64,000 nt of DNA from Plasmopara viticola (GCA_001695595.3 MBPM02000130.1:1-64000), one strand, 5' to 3'; counted from the stretch's first letter, positions 1-9,174 are shown. Numbers and translations: made by a program. Notes: generated by a model from the sequence alone, not told the origin.

Positions 1-67
1 GCAACACAATCGACCTGATTTATTGAGAAATTTTTTACGATTTGAATACAGAAATTTCACTTCGTTA
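1..67 (+). pseudogene. C-terminal end of second Polinton protease copy
   Basis: The first 67 bases match the last codons of the protease at 9175-9561, on the opposite strand. A T-run of six here against five in the right copy shifts the frame. The rest of the gene lies outside the window. This shows that the left arm belongs to another, inverted Polinton copy. Confidence 0.75.
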
Positions 68-80
68 ATATAGAGTCATT

Positions 81-470
81 ATGAATAGAATCAGACGATA
101 CAGAGGACCTGAAGTGGATGAGTTGCTCCAAAAGATGATAGAATCGATGTGATAATGAAAGAATTGGGTTTTTGCGCTCTGAATTAGCTAAAAAAAATGT
201 TGAATCATCCATTTCGAAATATTTCAAAGAAGATATTTTCAACAAAAGATAGAGAAACCTTACTCAAAGATGGATTTATTAGTAAAGGAGATTATTAGAA
301 ATTCCATTAACGATACTAAATGCCAGATACAAACAATGGTGTATTGATACTGGACACAATCGTATGTTGCGTAAAGCAATCATTGAGAACATCCGAAACG
401 ACAAAGTCGATGGAGTTGTGTTCAAATATTACGATGGATACGACAAAATACGCGTTTTTCCTAGTTAGTG
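81..470 (+). pseudogene. Frameshifted copy of the 129-residue viral ORF
   Basis: Inverted copy of the intact gene at 8773-9162. Single-base differences near 123, 166, 240 and 297 interrupt the reading frame, so no long ORF remains on this strand. The changes are mostly indels, not substitutions. That fits either decay after duplication or consensus errors near a contig end. Confidence 0.7.
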
Positions 471-748
471 TATTTATAGTTGATATTCTGACACTGATAA
501 ATACTTGCACAAATCAAGTCAATTTCTTCGCAAATTTTTATTAGTCTGATCCTGTACGCTTATTTATTTTTGAACAATTTAGTCCAATATCTTCAAAATC
601 AATATTATCGGTATCATCGTACTATCGGTATCTATCGGTTCATGAAGCTTAACATCTTCACCATAACCAGTACTATCGGTATCGGATAGATGTGTAATAT
701 CCATGCTCTTTGTGTCTATATAAATAAATATATTTGTATCTGCAGTTG

Positions 749-795
749 TTCAATCACCCAGTTGGGTGATGTCAAAAACCCAACAGTGGGTTGCA
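749..795 (+). promoter_or_regulatory. Two short palindromes upstream of left CRN
   Basis: TCACCCA-GT-TGGGTGA (754-769) and AACCCA-ACAG-TGGGTT (777-792) lie 58-96 bases before the CRN start codon. They share the half-site ACCCA/TGGGT. The same pair is conserved in the right arm. They look like a double operator or a DNA hairpin pair; no binding factor is known. Confidence 0.5.
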
Positions 796-849
796 CCATT
801 TGATTGGCTGAAATACAGATAGAGAGAAGCACAGAAAGCAATTGGAAAC

Positions 850-2708
850 ATGGTGACGCTGTTCTGCGCGCTCGTCGGTGTGAAGGGAAACGCGTTCTCC
901 ATCGACATCGATGCGAGCAAGTCTGTGGACCACTTGAAGAAGGCCATCCAGAAGAAGAAGAAGAAGACAATCACATGCGATCCGGATGAACTGGAGCTGT
1001 TCCTCGCCAAGAATGGCGACGCGTGGTTGACCCAAAAGCAGGTGGACGAAGGAATCAGTGACACGAGTGATTTCAAGCCATTGAAGGTTGTGGCAGCCCG
1101 CTCCAGTTGGTCGGCTTGTCGGAGAAAGACGTTGCGTTCGAACTCACGATGGAGGATATCGAGACTATGAACACCCCTGTTCACGTGTTGGTGGTGGTTC
1201 CAGAAGTTGATCAGGAGCAATGGGATGAGCAACGGGCACGCAAGAAGGCCAGATCATTGACTGTCATCGAGGTCGAGAGGATGGATTCAATTGCAACCAC
1301 CTTGGATATCGGCAGGTGGCAAATTGGTGGCATCGCACTCGACATTCGCCACGTCGAGCCGGATTTTCCCGCGTGTTTCTATGTTCGGGAGGAAACGCAG
1401 GACATCATCAAGGTATTCAACGACCATATGGAAAAGCAGCTCAGCACTGTGTTTGTGGGGACACCTGGTGTTGGGAAGAGCATGATGGTCGTGTTGTTTG
1501 CGTTCTACATGGCTTTGCTTCAACAGAAACGCGTCGTCTTGTTTCGGAAGCTGAAAAAGGAAGGATTCTCCTTGCTGTATCTGGATGGAAAGAACAAGCA
1601 ATATTGGCGAAGTAACAAGGCGAGCTTGAGTGATCTTGATGAACTGCGTGGTCAAGATTTTGAATTGTGTCTGGACGGTCTCATGCACAAGGACATTGCC
1701 GAAAACTTTGCAACGCTGGCGTCGTTCCGAATGCTTGCAACGTCTATCCAGTATCCAATGAAGAATGACGACGGTCCTGTACTGAGGCGTTGTCTAGTGC
1801 CCTTTTGGTCCAAGGTGGATTTGAAATCTGTTGGGGCGCATTTTCAATGGACGGAACACAATTTCAAGGACAGGTACTACTACTCGGGTGGCAACTTGCG
1901 CGACTTCTTGTCGGAGAAGAGCGTTGTCATAGATTCAATTGACCAGGCTATTAGTCTCGTTGATGCGCAAGTGGCCGAACTTTTGAATACCCAGTATGCT
2001 CTTGGCTCGGAGAAACAAATTGATCGCTTACGGATGACGTCAGTTCGAGCGAGTGAGCAGGATCCCAAGAACCAAAGCAGCTCGGCGAAGTATACGATGA
2101 CGAGGTCGTGGTTTTGTGTGATCACCTCCGAGTATGCGTTGAGGCAACTTGGCAAAATCGTGGCGCCATCCTACTATGAGGAGTTGTGGTCAAAAGGTCG
2201 CATGCTTGGCGACGATGGGTTGATGGGAATTGCATTCGAGAATTACGTGCATGCGATGGCAAGAGACGGACAGAAGCTCGAGTTGCAGGTGAGGACGTAC
2301 GACCGAAGAATAAAGAACCAGCATACATATTCTGCGTTGGAATTCGAAGCCAACGCGTATCTCTATGAAGGCACTGATGCAGCGGAATGCGAAGCAATCA
2401 TGCAGCAACTTGCGGATGTCGACTATTGGTATCCCTGCACACGTTGTTTGGAGACTATCGACAGTGTTGCCAAGCTGAACATGGGTGGGGAACATAACGT
2501 GGTTGGCTTGATCCAAATAACGAAGTCCGACAATCATAAAATTGACTCAGTGGCACTTGAGAAGTATGCGAAGATGTTTCCGGACGGTGCCAGATATATT
2601 GCGCTGGTGCCAGACAAGGAGACCAGTGATAAATTTCGACTTGCTCCAGCTGATCCTCCAACCCAAGTGTTGTTGTACGTTGCGTATGTCGCAACCTGGA
2701 GTCCTTGA
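850..2708 (+). pseudogene. Crinkler (CRN) effector gene, frameshifted copy
   Basis: Paralogue of the intact CRN at 6539-8389. The first ORF (850-1170) encodes the CRN header with an LFLAK-type motif. The remainder (about 1107-2708, 533 codons open) encodes the end of the DWL-type region with an HVLVVV motif, the P-loop NTPase (GTPGVGKS) and a C-terminal nuclease-like domain. Near 1100 a C-run has three bases where the other copy has four, which moves the header out of frame with the rest. Codons from about 1585 to 2120 differ strongly from the other copy, while both flanks are almost identical. CRNs are host-targeted, usually nuclear, effectors of plant-pathogenic oomycetes. Whether this copy is dead or only misassembled cannot be told from sequence. 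Confidence 0.88.
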
Positions 2709-2804
2709 AACCATGAGCTGCAGAATTATGCTTTTCTCTGATAGCCTGTCTAAGCCGATAGTGTTGTGGTGGTAGCGATTTGCCTCCTATCCTCAGCTAC
2801 TTGT

Positions 2805-2930
2805 TGAACACTGTATTGATTCCAAAATGCTCGTTGGTTCTGATCACCTGTTCCAAAATGCTCGTTGGTTCTGATCACACTGTATTGATTCCAAAATGCT
2901 CGTTGGTTCTGATCACCTGTATGATCTAAT
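2805..2930. repeat. Minisatellite, about three copies (left arm)
   Basis: Three copies of a unit containing AAAATGCTCGTTGGTTCTGA lie between the CRN stop and the next repeat block. The matching place in the right arm (about 6395-6450) has one copy, so the tandem expansion happened after the arms separated or escaped homogenisation. Confidence 0.85.
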
Positions 2931-3089
2931 AACCTGCTGGATCGCGACAAGGAATTGACCAATGTTACAGCACATGTATACCAAACTGACTGTCGAGGAC
3001 ATACGATCGACAGCTGTGATGCGAGGACGGTGGATCGACTGCGTATATGAGAAACAGCTGTGGTTGAGGCCTGTTGATGAGACTATCAT

Positions 3090-3290
3090 ACCTTGAGATG
3101 GCATACCCATGGATAAGAATGTCATCCCCATGGATAAGAATGTCATCCCCATGGACAAGAATGGAATACCTCGGGATGAGGAAACCATACCCAGGGGTAA
3201 GAATGGAATACCTTGGGATTAGGAACCATACCCAGGGATAGTATCCAAGGATGAGAATGCCATACCCATGGATGAGAATTTGGAAACATG
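3090..3290. repeat. 24-bp-type minisatellite, left arm
   Basis: Tandem degenerate units around CCATGGATAAGAATGTCAT. The left arm has one fewer exact unit than the right arm. Long ORFs crossing this block on several frames are by-products of the 24-base period, not genes. Confidence 0.85.
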
Positions 3291-3354
3291 CAGGCTTTTC
3301 AAAAGTGATAGTTTTAACAATGGAGATTTCAGACAAAAAAATAACTCGATTAAT

Positions 3355-3669
3355 TTAATTCTGTGTCTTAAATTCGTTCAAGTTTTCTTTCAATGATGGA
3401 CATTTATTGTCGATGTATTCATTTTTACACATCCAATTGAAATATTGCTTATCGTTTTCAACAATCCACTTAACGGATTTGTTTTTATGTTTGCCCCAAC
3501 GCATGATATAACTATCGTCTCCATCTTGGAACTTGCCTTGTAAAAATCGTTTGACATCCGATTCTTCGGATTGTTGGTTGTATAACCATCGACAGTATGA
3601 CGCATCTTGCGCATATACTTCCTCAAGAGCCTTTCCTTTGTATTTTCCGAACTCTAAAATTACTGACAT
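3355..3669 (-). CDS. ExoX C-terminal-like duplicated-domain protein, complete copy
   Basis: A 104-residue protein made of two related modules. The first begins with FGKYKGKALEEVY (about residues 7-19), the second with RWGKHKNKSVKWIVE (about 58-72); each is followed by an aromatic-Cys/Trp segment. This pattern (G-K-[YH]-K-x-K, then Y-C/F-x-W) resembles the small domain found at the C terminus of exodeoxyribonuclease X-like proteins and in many viral and phage proteins. The start ATG at 3669 has a TATA-rich stretch (ctatatactatatag) just upstream, like other genes of the element. The mirror copy at 5604 lacks the true N terminus. The molecular role is unknown; a nucleic-acid function is plausible. 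Confidence 0.65.
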   Translation of the reverse strand: MSVILEFGKYKGKALEEVYAQDASYCRWLYNQQSEESDVKRFLQGKFQDGDDSYIMRWGKHKNKSVKWIVENDKQYFNWMCKNEYIDNKCPSLKENLNEFKTQN

Positions 3670-3996
3670 GTTTATGTGTAGTGTATGGTGTATCCCTATA
3701 TACTATATAGAAAGATAATTCAGGATAACAATCAAAACTAATGATACTCTCAGAGCGTCTGATAGGTTCGATTGAAGGCTCTGGGTAAGTCATGTATGTT
3801 AAGATTGCCTATATAAAGATACGAGCATGTTTAACTCAAGATCATCATTAAAAAACTCTTAAAGATTTTCTGATTAGCTTTGAATGCGAGAGTGTCGTAC
3901 ACAAGTTGGGCCAAAATGTACATGGATTTAAACATGTGCATGCCTTATACTAGAACTACTGTCTACCATTCAGGGAAAAGGTTGGGGTGACGTTCT
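3653..3996. other. AT-rich flank of the left element copy
   Basis: Contains the promoter-like TATA stretch of the small gene at 3355-3669, then unique AT-rich sequence. The outer end of the left Polinton copy probably lies here, but no terminal repeat or target duplication could be recognised. Confidence 0.4.
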
Positions 3997-4298
3997 CCTT
4001 CCAAGCGCGGGGGCTAAATGCTCGCGCGCTTCGGGCAGGTGCTCTCGGGCATCTGCAGGTTCCTAACGAGTCTCACTCTCGACGCGACGGTCTCCAGCAC
4101 CAGGGCGCCACCTGGGCTCTTACCAAGTCAGAGCTAAACAAAATAATGGAAGACCCTCACGACCTCGGTGCTGGCTGCACTGCCCGCCGAACGAGACCCG
4201 ACGTATGCGGACACCACTCTATGCCGTGGACTAGTCAGACTGAGCCTAGCACGTGCATAACTTGGCAACGCGATAACGTAATACAATACAATACAATA
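3997..4298 (+). mobile_element. SINE-like short interspersed repeat, copy 1
   Basis: About 300 bp, nearly identical over its full length (by eye above 95%) to the reverse complement of 48311-48610. It starts CCTTCCAAGCGCGGGGGCTA and ends in a short tandem tail of ATACA/ACAAT units. The tail and the variable target duplication seen at copy 2 fit LINE-driven retroposition. No clear pol III box pair was recognised, and no target duplication is obvious at this copy. Confidence 0.7.
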
Positions 4299-4594
4299 GT
4301 GTAGGTATGTGGTCAACATAAATATTCCTGCATTATAATGCTATCACGACACTTTCAGTGGCTCCGAGCGCTTCCTTTGAGACCCAAAGCCACTCAAAGA
4401 CCTTTCCCAAATACTTTACTTGTATGTAATATATCGCTAAACAGTGACGTACATGAGAATTGGAGCGACCTTGGCTCTGTTCTTAAGGTAAATTCTAAAT
4501 ATCTTTTCATTTAGTGAAGAAATCCAATCGGTGACTGGTTGAGGGTGAACAGGAACTTCGCAATATCTCCCGGGAACACCAGCTGGAAGGCAAG

Positions 4595-4801
4595 ATGCCA
4601 GACACAAAGTTACTGAAAGACTTGGGCTATCAATCCCTAGTCCTTGCCATTCGCAAGAGACATGGGGGCGTGGTAAAAGTCGCGTCGAAACTGGGGACTC
4701 ACAAGAATCGGGAGGTCGTGGCGGTGCACAAGAGAGTGAGTGCACGAGCCAAGCGGCGTCAAAAACGACACGAACGGCTTAACATGCATGACTTTTACTA
4801 G
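4595..4801 (+). pseudogene. Possible host gene fragment with a basic, RHGG-containing motif
   Basis: A 68-codon ORF with the segment LGYQSLVLAIRKRHGGVVKV (from about residue 10) followed by a Lys/Arg-rich tail. The LxxxIxxRHGGxxxVA pattern recalls short motifs in some algal and oomycete proteins, but the family is not firmly recognised. It lies in the palindrome spacer among other partial host sequences and may be an exon or a relic. Confidence 0.25.
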
Positions 4802-4823
4802 GATAAAAGATGTTCATAAAACG

Positions 4824-5354
4824 CTACGACAAGTCGTAAGTTGACTCAGTTACAATCCACGAGGTGTTTTCGCGTATTCGACGCTGCAGAACTTGTCGTA
4901 AGGCCTTGTCGAGAGCTGACGGGTCTGTGTAGAGGACAAGCCGTCCTATGCGCAGTACATCGCCTTTCACCCACGCTCGGACGAGCATTTTTGCAATGAC
5001 TTCATGCTCCACGCTGCGACGAGGTCTCGAGTGAAAAGCCGTGCCTTTGTCCTTTTTCAAACCAAAGACAGCAAAGCGCAACTCTCCCTTTCTAAACTTT
5101 GACTGAAAAGCAAGTTGCATGTTCACGAGCCACGAGCGTTCAAACACATATCCTCGTCGACTCGAGAGCGAAATGACTAGTGGCGTCCTACCAGTCCGTA
5201 CCCCATTCGGCTTTCTTCTCACCTCTTCGAGCACTTGGTGGACCACTTCACCAAAACACACGCCAAGTTCTCGGAAAGTAATGCTGCGAGTCGAAAAGGC
5301 TTGCTTGTGGGTATGACGAGTGTCTAGGAAATTAAAATTGCAGTTCCGGAACAC
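4824..5354 (-). CDS. Hypothetical protein or gene fragment in palindrome spacer
   Basis: A 176-codon ORF with host-like base composition, basic and without recognised motifs, signal peptide or membrane segment. Its N-terminal end overlaps the end of the LRR fragment at 5340-5606 in another frame on the same strand. It could be a downstream exon of that gene or a chance ORF. No function can be assigned. Confidence 0.3.
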   Translation of the reverse strand: MFRNCNFNFLDTRHTHKQAFSTRSITFRELGVCFGEVVHQVLEEVRRKPNGVRTGRTPLVISLSSRRGYVFERSWLVNMQLAFQSKFRKGELRFAVFGLKKDKGTAFHSRPRRSVEHEVIAKMLVRAWVKGDVLRIGRLVLYTDPSALDKALRQVLQRRIRENTSWIVTESTYDLS

Positions 5355-5606
5355 CGAACATCGTGTATGTCAATGCAAGAGAGGCGCGGGGCACGCCACA
5401 GCGCGGCAAGGCCCCGATCTGTGATGGTGCTCGCTGCCGTCATGCTTCCTTTACGACACTTTGACAAGGATCCGAGCTCTTGAATACACAAGGTGCGAAA
5501 TTGGGGGCAATGATCCGTCACTGCCGCGATAAAGTCGTCGTCAAACACGTCGGGATCGATCATTTCATCAATCTGGGGGTAAATCAGCGCGTCACACGGC
5601 TGCATG
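5340..5606 (-). pseudogene. Leucine-rich-repeat (AMN1/F-box-LRR-type) gene fragment
   Basis: On the minus strand the translation shows cysteine-containing LRR units: a ...FIAAVTDHCPQFRTLCI... unit followed by ...ITDRGLAALWRAPRLSCIDI.... This periodicity (ITDxGLxxL..CxxLxxL) is typical of F-box/AMN1-type LRR proteins. The reading frame runs into the palindrome breakpoint near 5606, so the upstream part of the host gene has been replaced by viral sequence. Confidence 0.55.
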
Positions 5607-5906
5607 CGATTCGGAAAATACAAAGGAAAGGCTCTTGAGGAAGTATATGCGCAAGATGCGTCATACTGTCGATGGTTATACAACCAACAATCCGAAGAAT
5701 CGGATGTCAAACGATTTTTACAAGGCAAGTTCCAAGATGGAGACGATAGTTATATCATGCGTTGGGGCAAACATAAAAACAAATCCGTTAAGTGGATTGT
5801 TGAAAACGATAAGCAATATTTCAATTGGATGTGTAAAAATGAATACATCAACAATAAATGTCCATCATTGAAAGAAAACTTGAACGAATTTAAGACACAG
5901 AATTAA
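5604..5906 (+). pseudogene. ExoX C-terminal-like gene, 5'-truncated copy
   Basis: Mirror of 3355-3669 with the same two modules and one clear residue difference (N for D in the INNKCPS segment). The native start codon and promoter are missing: homology begins at the TTCGGAAAATAC codons, and the ATG now in frame comes from the abutting LRR fragment. Whether the chimeric 100-residue ORF is expressed is unknown. Confidence 0.65.
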
Positions 5907-5974
5907 ATTAATCGAGTTATTTTTTTGTCTGAAATCTCCATTGTTAAAACTATCACTTTTGAAAAGCCTGCATG

Positions 5975-6185
5975 TTTCCAAATTCTCATCCATGGGTATG
6001 GCATTCTCATCCTTGGATACTATCCCTGGGTATGGTTCCTAATCCCAAGGTATTCCATTCTTACCCCTGGGTATGGTTTCCTCATCCCGAGGTATTCCAT
6101 TCTTGTCCATGGGGATGACATTCTTATCCATGGGGATGACATTCTTATCCATGGGGATGACATTCTTATCCATGGGTATGCCATC
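5975..6185. repeat. 24-bp-type minisatellite, right arm
   Basis: Mirror of 3090-3290 with one additional 24-base unit (GGGGATGACATTCTTATCCAT repeated). The unit encodes eight residues in one frame, which keeps ORFs open artificially. Confidence 0.85.
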
Positions 6186-6538
6186 TCAAGGTATGATAGT
6201 CTCATCAACAGGCCTCAACCAGAGCTGTTTCTCATATACGCAGTCGATCCACCGTTCTCGCACCGTTGATCCACTGCTCGATTCACTGCCTACATCACAG
6301 CTGTCGATCGTATGTCCTCGACAGTCAGTTTGGTTCATACATGTGCTGTAACATTGGTCAATTCCTTGTCGCGATCCAGCAGGTTATTAGATCATACAGG
6401 TGATCAGAACCAACGAGCATTTTGGAATCAATACAGTGTTCAACAAGTAGCTGAGGATAGGAGGCAAATCGCTACCACCACAACACTATCGGCTTAGACA
6501 GGCTATCAGAGAAAAGCATAATTCTGCAGCTCATGGTT

Positions 6539-8389
6539 TCAAGGACTCCAGGTTGCGACATACGCAACGTACAACAACACTTGGGTTGGAGGATCAGCTG
6601 GAGCAAGTCGAAATTTATCACTGGTCTCCTTGTCTGGCACCAGCGCAATATATCTGGCACCGTCCGGAAACATCTTCGCATACTTCTCAAGTGCCACTGA
6701 GTCAATTTTATGATTGTCGGACTTCGTTATTTGGATCAAGCCAACCACGTTATGTTCCCCACCCATGTTCAGCTTGGCAACACTGTCGATAGTCTCCAAA
6801 CAACGTGTGCAGGGATACCAATAGACGACATCCGCAAGTTGCTGCATGATTGCTTCGCATTCCGCTGCATCAGTGCCTTCATAGAGATACGCGTTGGCTT
6901 CGAATTCCAACGCAGAATATGTATGCTGGTTCTTTATTCTTCGGTCGTACGTCCTCACCTGCAACTCGAGCTTCTGTCCGTCTCTTGCCATCGCATGCAC
7001 GTAATTCTCGAATGCAATTCCCATCAACCCATCGTCGCCAAGCATGCGACCTTTTGACCACAACTCCTCATAGTAAGATGGCGCTACGATTTTGCCAAGT
7101 TGCCTCAACGCATACTCGGAGGTGTGGATCACACAAAGCCACTCCCCACAATCCAAATACTTCATCAAATCGCTTGTCTTGTCGTGCAATCGGGTTGTCG
7201 TCATACGTAAGCGATCAACTTGACGCACCGACGCGAGCCCGTACTGAGAATTGAGCAGTTCTGCAGTATACTTACAGACGACAGCAATTGCTTGGTTGAT
7301 TGCAAGCCTGGTAGCATTCGTTCCCGACAAGAAATCGCACAAGTTTCCACCCGAGAAGTAGTATCTCTCCTTGATATCGTGTTCGGTCCAACTCATGCGC
7401 GCGCCAATCTTGTTCAGATCCGATTTCGACCAAAAGGGAACGAGACATTGTCTGAGTACGGGAAGGTCGTCGTCCTTCATTGGGTACTGGACAGACGTGG
7501 CAAGCAATCGGAACCGCGCCAGCCGTCCAAAGTTGGCTTTGACGTCGTCGTGCGTGAACCCATCCAGGCACAATTCATCCGCTATGCCAAGCAAATGGTC
7601 AACTTCTTTTACTTCCAACACGTTCTCTCGCCGGTATTGCTTGTTGTTTGCATCAAGGTACAGCAAGGAGAATCCTTCCTTTTTCAGCTTCCGAAACAAG
7701 ACGACGCGTTTCTGTTGAAGCAAAGCCATGTAGAACGCAAACAACACGACCATCATGCTCTTCCCAACACCAGGTGTCCCCACAAACACAGTGCTGAGCT
7801 GCTTTTCCATATGGTCGTTGAATATCTTGATGATGTCCTGCGTTTCCTCCCGAACATAGAACCACGCGGGAAAATCCGGCTCGACGTGGCGAATGTCGAG
7901 TGCGATGCCACCAATTTGCCACCTGCCGATATCCAAGGTGGCTGCAATTGAATCCATCCTCTCGACCTCGATGACAGTCAATGATCTGGCCTTCTTGCGT
8001 GCCCGTTGCTCATCCCATTGCTCTTGATCAACTTCTGCAACCACCACCAACACGTGAACAGGGGTGTTCATAGTCTCGATATCCTCCATCGTGAGTTCGA
8101 ACGCAACGTCTTTCTCCGACAAGCCGACCAACTGGAGCGGGGCTGCCACAACCTTCAATGGCTTGAAATCACTCGTGTCACTGATTCCTTCGTCCACCTG
8201 CTTTTGGGTCAACCACGCGTCGCCCTTCTTGGCGAGGAACAGCTCCAGTTCATCCGGATCGCATGTGATTGTCTTCTTCTTCTTCTTCTGGATGGCCTTC
8301 TTCAAGTGGTCCACAGACTTGCTCGCATCGATGTCGATGGAGAACGCGTTTCCCTTCACACCGACGAGCGCGCAGAACAGCGTCACCAT
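6539..8389 (-). CDS. Crinkler (CRN) effector, P-loop NTPase plus REase-like domain
   Basis: A complete 616-residue CRN. Order: an N-terminal ubiquitin-like header (residues 1-55) ending in LFLAK (50-54); a DWL-like region ending at HVLVVV (112-117, the junction motif at which CRN C termini are exchanged); a basic stretch RARKKAR (about 129-135, possible nuclear signal); an NTPase with Walker A GTPGVGKS (204-211); and a C-terminal region containing [12 protein letters not shown], which resembles the core strand of restriction-endonuclease-like domains described in Crinkler proteins. No classical signal peptide is seen, as in many CRNs. Published CRNs act inside host plant cells. Here the gene is enclosed by Polinton genes, with base composition richer in GC than its viral neighbours, which suggests capture of a host effector. 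The header is intact, so this copy may be functional. Confidence 0.9.
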   Translation of the reverse strand: MVTLFCALVGVKGNAFSIDIDASKSVDHLKKAIQKKKKKTITCDPDELELFLAKKGDAWLTQKQVDEGISDTSDFKPLKVVAAPLQLVGLSEKDVAFELTMEDIETMNTPVHVLVVVAEVDQEQWDEQRARKKARSLTVIEVERMDSIAATLDIGRWQIGGIALDIRHVEPDFPAWFYVREETQDIIKIFNDHMEKQLSTVFVGTPGVGKSMMVVLFAFYMALLQQKRVVLFRKLKKEGFSLLYLDANNKQYRRENVLEVKEVDHLLGIADELCLDGFTHDDVKANFGRLARFRLLATSVQYPMKDDDLPVLRQCLVPFWSKSDLNKIGARMSWTEHDIKERYYFSGGNLCDFLSGTNATRLAINQAIAVVCKYTAELLNSQYGLASVRQVDRLRMTTTRLHDKTSDLMKYLDCGEWLCVIHTSEYALRQLGKIVAPSYYEELWSKGRMLGDDGLMGIAFENYVHAMARDGQKLELQVRTYDRRIKNQHTYSALEFEANAYLYEGTDAAECEAIMQQLADVVYWYPCTRCLETIDSVAKLNMGGEHNVVGLIQITKSDNHKIDSVALEKYAKMFPDGARYIALVPDKETSDKFRLAPADPPTQVLLYVAYVATWSP

Positions 8390-8439
8390 GTTTCCAATTG
8401 CTTTCTGTGCTTCTCTCTATCTGTATTTCAGCCAATCAA

Positions 8440-8490
8440 ATGGTGCAACCCACTGTTGGGTTTTTGACATCACCCAACTGGGTGATTGAA
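8440..8490 (-). promoter_or_regulatory. Double palindrome upstream of right CRN
   Basis: AACCCA-CTGT-TGGGTT (8447-8462) and TCACCCA-AC-TGGGTGA (8470-8485) stand 58-96 bases upstream of the CRN start codon and about 50 bases before the divergent ORF at 8535. Both share ACCCA/TGGGT half-sites. They are conserved in the other arm. A shared control site for two divergent genes is an inference. Confidence 0.5.
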
Positions 8491-8499
8491 CAACTGCAG

Positions 8500-8534
8500 A
8501 TACAAATATATTTATTTATATAGACACAACGAGC
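8500..8534 (+). promoter_or_regulatory. TATA-type promoter of the acidic ORF
   Basis: The AT-rich stretch TATTTATTTATATAGACA lies within 30 bases of the start at 8535. The TATATAG core is the same as that before other genes of the element (9575, 15143, 16040). Confidence 0.5.
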
Positions 8535-8780
8535 ATGGATATTACATATCTATCCGATACCGATAATACTGGTTATGTTGAAGATGTTAAGCTTCATGAA
8601 CCGATAGATACCGATAGTACCGATGATACCGATAATATTGATTTTGAAGATATTAGACTAAATTGTTCAAAAATAAATAAGCGTACAGGATCAGACATAA
8701 TAAAAATTTGCGAAGAAATTGACTTGATTTGTGCAAGTATTTATCAGTGTCAGAATATCAACTATAAATACACTAACTAG
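8535..8780 (+). CDS. Small acidic hypothetical protein of the element
   Basis: 81 residues, rich in Asp, Thr and Ser in the first half (a repeated TDSTDDTDN-like pattern encoded by a GATACCGAT repeat), with an Ile/Cys-rich second half. It is divergent from the CRN, converges on the 129-residue ORF, and overlaps its end by eight bases. A viral-type TATA stretch precedes it. The left-arm counterpart (about 545-705) is disrupted. No family recognised. Confidence 0.5.
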   Translation: MDITYLSDTDNTGYVEDVKLHEPIDTDSTDDTDNIDFEDIRLNCSKINKRTGSDIIKICEEIDLICASIYQCQNINYKYTN

Positions 8781-9162
8781 GAAAAACGCGTATTTTGTCG
8801 TATCCATCGTAATATTTGAACACAACTCCATCGACTTTGTCGTTTCGGATGTTCTTAATGATTGCTTTACGCAACATACGATTGTGTCCAGTATCAATAC
8901 ACCATTGTTTGTATCTGGCATTTAGTATCGTTAATGGAATTTCTAGATAATCTCCTTTACTAATAAATCCATCTTTGAGTAAGGTTTCTCTATCTTTTGT
9001 GAAAATATCTTCTTTGAAATATTTCGAAATGGATGATTCAACATTTTTTTGAGCTAATTCAGAGCGCAAAAACTCCAATTCTTTCATTATCACATCGATT
9101 CTATCATCTTTTGGAGCAACTTCATCCACTTCAGGTCCTCTGTATCGTCTGATTCTATTCAT
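8773..9162 (-). CDS. Hypothetical viral protein with N-terminal coiled coil
   Basis: 129 residues. A charged heptad-like helix (about 20-45) is followed by a mixed alpha/beta C-terminal half containing YKQWC and a basic NRMLRKAIIKNIRNDK segment, possibly a DNA-binding winged-helix-like region, though this is not certain. The start codon is 12 bases downstream of the protease stop codon on the same strand, so the two genes are probably co-transcribed. Its broken mirror copy is at 81-470. Confidence 0.6.
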   Translation of the reverse strand: MNRIRRYRGPEVDEVAPKDDRIDVIMKELEFLRSELAQKNVESSISKYFKEDIFTKDRETLLKDGFISKGDYLEIPLTILNARYKQWCIDTGHNRMLRKAIIKNIRNDKVDGVVFKYYDGYDKIRVFPS

Positions 9163-9174
9163 AATGACTCTATA

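Larger units (their letters stand above)
1..3652 (+). repeat. Left arm of ~3.6 kb inverted repeat (palindrome)
   Basis: This stretch is the reverse complement of about 5613-9241. Base 1 pairs with base 9241, so the arm continues beyond the window. It contains, inward from the edge, the tail of a Polinton protease, a broken copy of the 129-residue viral ORF, a broken copy of the small acidic ORF, a CRN gene, two minisatellites and the ExoX-C-like gene. The arms differ by scattered single-base indels (five in the first 300 bases), by tandem-repeat copy number, and by one strongly diverged block inside the CRN gene. Confidence 0.93.

Noticed and set aside
2965..3336. 123-codon ORF over the minisatellite (and mirror at 5925-6269)
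   Set aside because: Its repeats are produced by the 24-base tandem unit, which is open in several frames; unit number differs between arms.
7220..7951. 243-codon ORF antisense to the right CRN
   Set aside because: Shadow of the CRN coding frame; no motif of its own, and the equivalent in the left arm is not conserved as a frame.
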